NCBI GenBank assembly: GCA_036502625.1
Contig: DASXYG010000129.1
Location: 1 to 14,605, forward strand
From: DASXYG01 sp036502625
GTDB lineage: Bacteria; Actinomycetota; Actinomycetes; Streptosporangiales; Streptosporangiaceae
DNA length: 14,605 bases
Direction of reading: 5' to 3'
This document shows positions 5,603 through 10,768 of this stretch, in pieces. Below the pieces are notes generated by a model that worked only from the letters and a program-made list of their open reading frames with translations, did not search any database and was not told where the DNA came from. Position numbers and translations under genes: made by a program. Each line of letters starts with the position of its first letter. Positions within the stretch are counted from its first letter, which is position 1.

Positions 5603-6835
5603 TCAGCGCCGCGCGACGTCCGGCGTACGGATGTGCTCGGGCAGCACGCCGAGGCCGACGAACCGGCGGAGCACGCGGCGCGCGGCGGGCATGGACGACA
5701 CCAGGCGGAAGAACGCGGGCGTCTTGGCCTCACCGCTCAGCGTCGGGGTGATCACGCGGTTCTGGATGATCTGCTGGACCCGCTGGGTGATCGTCGCGGG
5801 TACGGAGCGGCGCCGCTGGACGCCGATCACCGCGCGCCCGTCGAGCGGCACGCCGTCGCGCTGGGTGCGCAGCAGCCCGTCGGCCAGGGCGTTCGCGGTG
5901 GCCACGGCGTCCTGGACGGCCAGGTTGATGCCGACGCCGGCGATCGGCGACATGGTGTGCGCGGCGTCGCCGATGCACAGCAGGCCGGGACGGTGCCAGC
6001 GGCGCAGCCGGTTCAGCCCCACCTGGAGGACGCTCGTGTCGTCCCACGAGGTGAGCCGGTCAACGCGGTCGCTCAGGAACGGCAGCAGCTCGGCTACGGG
6101 GGTGCGCAGCGCGGAGATGTCCTGGGCGCGCAGCTTCTCGGCCGACCCCTTGCGGATCAGGTACGCGAGCTGCCAGTACGTGCCCCGGTTGATCGCGACC
6201 ATCATCTGGCCGGCGCCGAACTGGAGGAACGTCTCCTCGGTGTCGGTCTCGACGCGCGGCAGGCGGAACCAGAGGACGTCCATCGGGGTGGCCATCTCGA
6301 CGGGTTCGAGGCCGGCGGCGGCCCGTACGGCGGAGTGGCGGCCGTCGGCGGCGACCGTCAGCTTCGCGCGCAGCTCGTGCTCGCCGTCGGCGGTGCGGTA
6401 GCGGACACCGCGGATCGCGCCGCCCTCGACGATCACGTCGTCGGCCTCGGCCTCGGTGATCAGGTGGAACGCGGGGTACGTCTGGGCGTGGCCGGCGAGC
6501 AGGTTGAGGAAGTCCCACTGCGGGACGAACGCGACGTACGGATGGGGGACGGAGAGGCCGCCCAGGTCGGCGAACGGCATCGGCCCGTCAGGCGTCCCGA
6601 CCGCGATGCCGTGCGCGCGGTACTGCGGGAGCTTGTCGAACTCGGCGAACAGGCCGAGCTCGTCGAGCAGGGTCAGCGTCGACGGGTGGACGGTGTCGCC
6701 GCGGAAGTCGCGCAGGAAGTCGGCGTGCTTCTCCAGGACGGCCACCTCGACCCCGGCGCGGGCGAGCAGCAGGCCGAGCGTGATCCCGGCGGGCCCGCCG
6801 CCGACGACGCAGCACGTGACGCTCTTCGGAGCCAT
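5603..6835 (-). CDS. FAD-dependent monooxygenase (PHBH/UbiH-like)
   Basis: A 410-residue single-component flavoprotein hydroxylase of the p-hydroxybenzoate hydroxylase class. These enzymes use NAD(P)H and O2 to hydroxylate an aromatic or polyketide substrate. The three fingerprints are present: the dinucleotide-binding GGGPAG (12-17) followed by an acidic strand end (VAVLEKH), the DG motif VAADGRHSAVR (Asp164-Gly165), and the GD motif CIGDAAHTMSPIAGVG (Gly289-Asp290) that contacts the FAD ribityl chain. The ATG at 6835 was chosen because AGGGG lies eight bases upstream and the Rossmann strand then starts at residue 5; an in-frame GTG at 6844 lacks such spacing. A perfect inverted repeat at 6857-6874 lies just upstream. 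No biosynthetic gene flanks it, so the substrate is unknown; self-standing versions often detoxify antibiotics or aromatics. Confidence 0.92.
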   Translation of the reverse strand: MAPKSVTCCVVGGGPAGITLGLLLARAGVEVAVLEKHADFLRDFRGDTVHPSTLTLLDELGLFAEFDKLPQYRAHGIAVGTPDGPMPFADLGGLSVPHPYVAFVPQWDFLNLLAGHAQTYPAFHLITEAEADDVIVEGGAIRGVRYRTADGEHELRAKLTVAADGRHSAVRAAAGLEPVEMATPMDVLWFRLPRVETDTEETFLQFGAGQMMVAINRGTYWQLAYLIRKGSAEKLRAQDISALRTPVAELLPFLSDRVDRLTSWDDTSVLQVGLNRLRRWHRPGLLCIGDAAHTMSPIAGVGINLAVQDAVATANALADGLLRTQRDGVPLDGRAVIGVQRRRSVPATITQRVQQIIQNRVITPTLSGEAKTPAFFRLVSSMPAARRVLRRFVGLGVLPEHIRTPDVARR

Positions 6836-6856
6836 GTCGATCACCCCTAATTCAAC

Positions 6857-6874
6857 GGTTGATGAAATTCAACC
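6857..6874. promoter_or_regulatory. Inverted repeat, probable operator upstream of the FAD monooxygenase
   Basis: GGTTGA-N6-TCAACC is a perfect 6-bp inverted repeat centred about 30 bases before the monooxygenase ATG, in an AT-rich island of an otherwise GC-rich sequence. A further TTCAAC (6851-6856) extends it as a partial third arm. On the minus strand TTGAAT within it could act as a -35 box, with TAGGGG 17 bases downstream as a weak -10. The TTGA-N6-TCAA shape resembles MarR- or TetR-type sites, but no regulator gene is adjacent. Confidence 0.6.
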
Positions 6875-6909
6875 ACACATGACCGCCGAGGTGAAGTAGC
6901 GCGTCCGGA

Positions 6910-7617
6910 TCAGGCCGGTTCGACGGCGTCGCCCACGGCCACGACGCCCGGGGTGCGGATCTCGGCGTAGACGCCGAGCATCATGTCGTGCCGCGCGGCC
7001 AGGGTCTTCAGGACGCGGTTGTCGTACGCCAGGCCCGGCTGCGCGGCGTTCGTCATCACGCACCGCTCGACCCGTTCGGCCACCGCGAACTCGACCCCGC
7101 CGACGCGCAGGCCGCGGCCGACCCAGGCGTCCTCGACGGGTTCGTCCGGCGCGCCGGGGACGTCCACGACGATGTTCGGCCGGAAGCGGGCGACCGCGAT
7201 GGCCACCTCGGGGAGCTGGGCGGACATCCAGCGCAGCGCGGAGGTCGTGATGATGTGGACGGGCGCGGCGTCCAGGTGGGTCCAGGCGTCCTCGGTGGCC
7301 AGCGTGCAGGGCAGGCCGAGCTGTGCGGCCAGGGCGGTGTCCATGGACGGGTCGTCGCCGCGGAGGTCGCGGCCGTCGGGGAAGGTCAGGACGGGGACGT
7401 CGCCGTCGTAGCGCGCGTGGAAGTCCAGCAGGCCGTCGATGCGGCGGAACCTGCGGGTCGCCTTGCCGCTGCCGAGCTTGCCGTCGGCGTCGTGCACCGC
7501 GTACGTACGGTCGCCGTGCAGCCGGTCGGGGTCGACGGCCGCCGAGGCGACCCGCTCGCCGCCCATGGACTTCACCGGGTAGCGGTACAGCTCGACAACG
7601 GTCCCGGCATGCGACAT
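6910..7617 (-). CDS. MOSC domain-containing protein (YcbX/mARC-like)
   Basis: A 235-residue protein with an N-terminal MOSC beta-barrel (ELYRYPVKSMGGE, 9-21) followed by the MOSC sulfur-carrier core. The core contains FRPNIVVD (148-155) and RCVMTNAAQPG with the family's conserved Cys186, which in mARC and YcbX enzymes ligates molybdenum or carries sulfur. These proteins reduce N-hydroxylated bases and related compounds with a molybdenum cofactor. The ferredoxin domain of E. coli YcbX is absent, so a separate electron donor would be needed. The ATG at 7617 lies four bases after the otsB stop codon, and its GGGG ribosome site sits on the otsB stop, so it is probably co-translated with otsB. Longer in-frame extensions overlap otsB and are rejected. 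The substrate is unknown. Confidence 0.88.
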   Translation of the reverse strand: MSHAGTVVELYRYPVKSMGGERVASAAVDPDRLHGDRTYAVHDADGKLGSGKATRRFRRIDGLLDFHARYDGDVPVLTFPDGRDLRGDDPSMDTALAAQLGLPCTLATEDAWTHLDAAPVHIITTSALRWMSAQLPEVAIAVARFRPNIVVDVPGAPDEPVEDAWVGRGLRVGGVEFAVAERVERCVMTNAAQPGLAYDNRVLKTLAARHDMMLGVYAEIRTPGVVAVGDAVEPA

Positions 7618-7621
7618 CGGA

Positions 7622-8434
7622 TCACCCCAGAGCGTCGGCGAGTGCGCCGAGCATAGACACGACGCCGTCCGGGCCGTCAACGACCAGATCGGCGCGCGCG
7701 GCCAGCTCCGTGACCTCCGCCGACCCGCTGCATACGGTGACGCCGGGCAGGCCCGTCTCGCGCAGCGCCTCGACGGCGGCGAACGCCGGGAGGTCGCCGA
7801 GGTCGTCGCCCGCGTACAGCACGGAACGCGCGGCGCGCTCGGCGAGGAACCCGCGCAGCGCGGCGCCCTTGTCCACACCCTGTGGACGCAGCTCCAGGAC
7901 GAGGCGGCCGGGTTCGAGGCGCAGGCCCGTTTCGCCGGCGAGCGCGCGCAGCGGGGGTTCGAGGCGGGCGAACGCGGACTCGGGGTCGGCGGCGCGGCGG
8001 GTGTGGACGGCGAGCGCGTGCCCCTTGTCCTCCACCCAGACGCCGTCGGGGGCGCCGCGCAGCAGGCCGGGCAGCCGGTCGCGCGCGGTGGTGACGCCGG
8101 GCGCCGGGGGCGGCTCCTCGACGGTGCCCGCCGACCAGCGCTGCAGGCCGTACTGCCCGAGGATCACCAGGCCGGGGACGTCGGCGAACCCGCCGAGCGT
8201 CACCGCCTCGGCCACCGGGCGGCCGGTCACGATGACGACCGCGCTCAGCAGCGGCGCCAGCCGGCGCAGGACCGGGGCGGCCATCGGATGGGCGTACGCC
8301 GCGCGCGGGTCGGCGACGATCGGCGACAGCGTGCCGTCGAAGTCGAGCCCGACCACCGCGTCGGACGGCGACCGCAGGATCGCGGCGATCCCGGCGCGTC
8401 CCTGCGGCGTACGCGGCGCGAACCCCGGTGGCAT
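7622..8434 (-). CDS. otsB: Trehalose-6-phosphate phosphatase (HAD superfamily)
   Basis: A 270-residue HAD phosphatase that removes phosphate from trehalose-6-phosphate, the second step of the OtsAB pathway. Motif I is GLDFDGTLSPI with nucleophile Asp31 and general acid Asp33. Motif II is VIVTGRP, the motif III lysine lies in VDKGAAL (Lys189), and motif IV is YAGDDLGDL (Asp210, Asp211, magnesium ligands). The cap region contains GQYGLQRW, the counterpart of the usual GNHGLE substrate loop. The ATG at 8434 and a GTG directly before it (8437) are both possible; CATAAT (8445-8450) seven bases before the GTG suggests a leaderless start, and no Shine-Dalgarno is seen. Longer readings run into the upstream DUF3263 gene. 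The MOSC gene follows after four bases. Confidence 0.93.
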   Translation of the reverse strand: MPPGFAPRTPQGRAGIAAILRSPSDAVVGLDFDGTLSPIVADPRAAYAHPMAAPVLRRLAPLLSAVVIVTGRPVAEAVTLGGFADVPGLVILGQYGLQRWSAGTVEEPPPAPGVTTARDRLPGLLRGAPDGVWVEDKGHALAVHTRRAADPESAFARLEPPLRALAGETGLRLEPGRLVLELRPQGVDKGAALRGFLAERAARSVLYAGDDLGDLPAFAAVEALRETGLPGVTVCSGSAEVTELAARADLVVDGPDGVVSMLGALADALG

Positions 8435-8444
8435 CACCCGGCCA

Positions 8445-8450
8445 ATTATG
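8445..8450 (-). promoter_or_regulatory. Possible -10 box for leaderless otsB
   Basis: CATAAT on the minus strand, one mismatch from TATAAT, stands out in very GC-rich sequence. It ends seven bases before the GTG at 8437 that directly precedes the ATG. This would let otsB and the MOSC gene be transcribed independently of the DUF3263 gene. No clear -35 box is visible. Confidence 0.45.
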
Positions 8451-8463
8451 GCGGGCGCGGGGT

Positions 8464-8751
8464 TCAGCGGCGGTACTGGGCGCGGCGGGTCAGCCGGGCG
8501 GTGCGCATGCGGCGCAGGCGCTTGACCGTCATGGGGTCGTAGGCGAGCGCCTCGGGGCGGTCGATGATGGCGTTGAGGAGCTGGTAGTAGCGCGTCGCGG
8601 AGATGCCGAAGCTGTCGCGGATGGCCTGCTCCTTGGTGCCCGCGTGTTTCCACCACTGGCGCTCGAACACCAGGATGTCGGCATCGCGTTCGTCGAGCGC
8701 GGGGTGGGACTGGCCGGTGCTCGCGGGGTCGTCCGCGTCGGGGATGGGCAT
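8464..8751 (-). CDS. DUF3263 domain-containing protein
   Basis: A 95-residue protein that matches the actinobacterial DUF3263 family. The core is LDERDADILVFERQWW (20-35), KEQAIRDSFGISATRYYQ (40-57) and LNAIIDRPEALAYDP (59-73), followed by a very basic C-terminus (KRLRRMRTARLTRRAQYRR). The central part reads as a helix-turn-helix in which the ATRYYQLLN segment would be the recognition helix, and the basic tail fits nucleic acid binding, so a DNA-binding role is plausible but unproven. The ATG at 8749-8751 has GAGGAG six bases upstream. Its stop is about 27 bases before otsB on the same strand. It diverges from the SAM hydrolase gene across a 122-base region with a possible -10 (TAGCAT, 8779-8784). 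Confidence 0.9.
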   Translation of the reverse strand: MPIPDADDPASTGQSHPALDERDADILVFERQWWKHAGTKEQAIRDSFGISATRYYQLLNAIIDRPEALAYDPMTVKRLRRMRTARLTRRAQYRR

Positions 8752-8778
8752 GGGCCGCTCCTCACGAAACTCTCGGAC

Positions 8779-8784
8779 ATGCTA
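8779..8784 (-). promoter_or_regulatory. Possible -10 box of the DUF3263 gene
   Basis: TAGCAT on the minus strand fits TAnnnT and would give a leader of about 20 bases that includes the GAGGAG ribosome site. No good -35 hexamer was found. Confidence 0.4.
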
Positions 8785-8860
8785 CGCGTCTCGGACCCCG
8801 GCCGTGCCCGGTACGGCGGATCGCCCGGCCGCGACGGTGTTCTCCGAAGTCGGATCGTCG

Positions 8861-8866
8861 TACGCT
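8861..8866 (+). promoter_or_regulatory. Possible -10 box for the leaderless SAM hydrolase gene
   Basis: TACGCT is followed by exactly seven bases and then the GTG start codon at 8874. No Shine-Dalgarno sequence lies between, which suggests a leaderless transcript. Confidence 0.5.
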
Positions 8867-8873
8867 CGGCCGG

Positions 8874-9686
8874 GTGGGCGCCAAAGACTGCATCTCGCTC
8901 CTGACCGACTACGGCCTCGAGGACGGGTTCGTGGCCGTCTGCCACGGCGTGGCCGCGCGGATCGCCCCGATGGCGCGTGTCATCGACGTCACCCACCTGG
9001 TCCCGGCCGGCGACGTACGCCATGGCGGGTCCGTCCTGGCGCAGACCGTGCCGTACCTCCCGCCGGGCGTCCACGTCGCGGTCGTCGACCCCGGTGTCGG
9101 CACCCCGCGCCGCGCGGTCGCCCTCGCGGCGGCCGACCGCGTCTTCGTCGGGCCGGACAACGGGGTGCTGTCCTGGGCGGTGGCCGCCGTCGGCGGCGCC
9201 GACCGCGCGTACGTCCTCAGTAACGAGAAGCTCTGGCTGCACCCGGTCTCGGCCACGTTCCACGGGCGCGACATCTTCATGCCGGTGGCCGCGCACGTCG
9301 CCGCCGGGATGCCGCTGGCGTCCGTGGGGGAGGAGCTGCCGCTGGGCGCCCTGGTGACCCTGCCGGAGCCGAGCAGCCGCGTCTCCGGCGGGCGGATCGA
9401 CGCCGAGGTGATCTCCGTGGACCGCTTCGGGAACGTGCAGCTCTCCGTGTACGACGGCGACCTCGCCAAGGTGGGCGCGCGGGTGGGCGGCACGCTGGTG
9501 GTCGAGGCGGGGCGGCGGCAGTTCCCGGTGCCGCTGCGGGAGACGTTCGGGTCGGTGCCGCCTGGGGAGCTCGTGGCGTACACCGATTCCGTGGGGCGGC
9601 TCGCCGTCGCGGTGAACTCCGGTGACGCGGCGGAGCGGCTGGGCCTGCCGCCGGGCGCGCACGTACGGCTCACCCCGTCGGCATGA
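8874..9686 (+). CDS. SAM hydrolase (S-adenosyl-L-methionine hydroxide adenosyltransferase, DUF62 family)
   Basis: A 270-residue enzyme of the family that attacks SAM with water, giving adenosine and methionine. Diagnostic segments are LLTDYGLEDGFV (9-20), VVDPGVGTPRR (70-80), GPDNGVLS (93-100), ATFHGRDIF (127-135) and SVDRFGNVQLSV (181-192). The Asp-Arg-His set that activates water in archaeal members is preserved as Asp72, Arg79 and His130, with the same 7- and about 51-residue spacing. That favours hydrolase over the related fluorinase and chlorinase (FlA, SalL), where this set is lost. The start is GTG 8874, with a -10-like box seven bases upstream and no ribosome site, so it is probably leaderless. 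A marR gene follows on the same strand after 57 bases but has its own promoter signals. A riboswitch sensing the same substrate lies about 5 kb away. Confidence 0.93.
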   Translation: MGAKDCISLLTDYGLEDGFVAVCHGVAARIAPMARVIDVTHLVPAGDVRHGGSVLAQTVPYLPPGVHVAVVDPGVGTPRRAVALAAADRVFVGPDNGVLSWAVAAVGGADRAYVLSNEKLWLHPVSATFHGRDIFMPVAAHVAAGMPLASVGEELPLGALVTLPEPSSRVSGGRIDAEVISVDRFGNVQLSVYDGDLAKVGARVGGTLVVEAGRRQFPVPLRETFGSVPPGELVAYTDSVGRLAVAVNSGDAAERLGLPPGAHVRLTPSA

Positions 9687-9704
9687 CGGCGCCCTTACCT
9701 GAAC

Positions 9705-9723
9705 TATATGTATGCTACATGTA
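9705..9723. promoter_or_regulatory. Palindromic site in the marR promoter, probable autoregulatory operator
   Basis: ATGTA-TGC-TACAT (9708-9720) is a perfect inverted repeat, extended to 19 bases with one mismatch pair (9705-9723). It also contains the 8-base palindrome TACATGTA (9716-9723). It lies in an AT-rich island directly upstream of a leaderless-type marR start and covers the expected -35 position, as expected for a MarR repressor controlling itself. Confidence 0.65.
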
Positions 9724-9731
9724 TTTGCTGG

Positions 9732-9737
9732 TAGACT
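9732..9737 (+). promoter_or_regulatory. -10 box of marR (leaderless type)
   Basis: TAGACT is followed by six bases and the GTG start at 9744. The expected -35 position (9709-9714) falls inside the palindrome described separately. Confidence 0.5.
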
Positions 9738-9743
9738 GATCCC

Positions 9744-10286
9744 GTGGACGCACCCGGCACCTCGCAACCAGACGCCGATCCCGTCGGCCAGATCGACCTG
9801 GCGATCTTCCGCCTGCGCCGCATCTGGCAGAAGCCCACGCTGAACCGGCAGTTGCGGGCGACGCAGGGCGACGACACCGCGCGGATCCACCTGTCCAACA
9901 TCTTCGTCGTCCACGCCATCGCGCGCGTGGCCGCCGAGTGCGACACCGAGATCACCATCGGCGCCGTCGCCGACCGGCTCGACGTCGACCCGTCCACCGC
10001 CAGCCGCCTGGTCGGCGGCGCCATCGACGCCGGAATGGTGACCCGCCGCGCCTCGGAGGCCGACGCCCGCCGCGCCCAGCTCACGCTCACCGACGAGGGC
10101 CGCGCCGTACTCGCCCACGCCGCGAAGGTGCGCCGCGACTACATCGGCGGGCTGATGGCCGAATGGCCGCCGGAGGACCGCGAGACGTTCGCGCGGCTGC
10201 TCACCGAGTTCTCCAGCGCGGCCGCGGTGGCCTCGGAGAACCCCGCCGCGCTCAGCAGGATGTACCAGGCCGCGAAGCGCCAGTAA
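9744..10286 (+). CDS. MarR family transcriptional regulator
   Basis: A 180-residue winged helix regulator. Helices forming the dimer interface flank a DNA-binding core: EITIGAVADRLDVDPSTASRLV (69-90) is the helix-turn-helix with its recognition helix around 82-96. The wing runs through MVTRRASEADARRAQLTLTDEG (98-119), including the conserved Asp-Ala-Arg-Arg at 107-110 that grips the minor groove. An N-terminal extension of about 20 residues is longer than usual. The start is GTG 9744 with no ribosome site and a -10 box six bases upstream. A palindrome covers the promoter, so autorepression is likely. It sits 57 bases downstream of the SAM hydrolase gene, and its stop is three bases from the stop of the convergent HTH gene. 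The ligand and other targets cannot be read from the sequence. Confidence 0.92.
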   Translation: MDAPGTSQPDADPVGQIDLAIFRLRRIWQKPTLNRQLRATQGDDTARIHLSNIFVVHAIARVAAECDTEITIGAVADRLDVDPSTASRLVGGAIDAGMVTRRASEADARRAQLTLTDEGRAVLAHAAKVRRDYIGGLMAEWPPEDRETFARLLTEFSSAAAVASENPAALSRMYQAAKRQ

Positions 10287-10289
10287 GGG

Positions 10290-10544
10290 TCAGTGGCTCT
10301 CGCCGCGCGCGATGTCCAGGAAGCGCACGGCCTCGCGTCCGCCCAGGCCGAGGGCGTCGCGCAGCAGCTCGACGGTGGCGCGGCGCGGGCGGCGCACCCG
10401 GCCGCGTTCGAGGTCGCGGATGGCGCGGTCGCTGATGCCGCAGCGGCGGCCGAGCTCCTCCTGAGTCAGGCCGAACTCGCGCCGGTGCGCGCGCAGCAGC
10501 GGGCCGAAATCCGGTTCGTCGACCGTCGGCAGACCCTTGTTCAC
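10290..10544 (-). CDS. Small XRE-type helix-turn-helix protein
   Basis: An 84-residue protein consisting almost only of a Cro/C1-type DNA-binding domain: LLRAHRREFGLTQEELGRRC (16-35), then ISDRAIRDLERGRVRRPRRA (37-56) with the recognition helix around 38-47, then VELLRDALGL. This wording is the same as the HTH module at the N-terminus of large actinobacterial regulators with an ATPase and TPR or WD repeats, but here the chain stops directly after the domain. The GTG at 10544 was preferred over an upstream ATG at 10580 because GGGAG lies five bases before it. It may be a free-standing small regulator or what remains of a truncated large one. It is divergent from the mycosin gene and convergent with marR. 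Confidence 0.82.
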   Translation of the reverse strand: MNKGLPTVDEPDFGPLLRAHRREFGLTQEELGRRCGISDRAIRDLERGRVRRPRRATVELLRDALGLGGREAVRFLDIARGESH

Positions 10545-10673
10545 GGCGGCTCCCTGACACTGATCGGGCATACCGTACAACGCCCGGAAGCGCCGCCACG
10601 GGCGAACCGGTCACGCCGCTATCGGACGAGCCGTCCATTCCCTGGTCAGCCCGCGTGGCGGCACCTGTCGGGA

Positions 10674-10702
10674 TTGCCTTGCCGGTGCGGGGGCGCAATG
10701 AT
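10674..10702 (+). promoter_or_regulatory. Possible promoter of the mycosin-like protease gene
   Basis: TTGCCT (10674-10679) and AATGAT (10697-10702) are 17 bases apart, each matching four of six consensus positions. Transcription would begin about 60 bases before the GTG start. The rest of the 224-base divergent region shows no further clear signal. Confidence 0.4.
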
Positions 10703-10768
10703 GGCGAGCGGGCCGGACCGCGCGTGGCGCGTCGGCCCATCGGGGATCGAGCGGTTGGAGGCACAGTC

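Noticed and set aside
8874..9686. Fluorinase or chlorinase (FlA/SalL)
   Set aside because: The water-activating Asp-Arg-His set is intact at the hydrolase spacing, and no halometabolite genes surround it.
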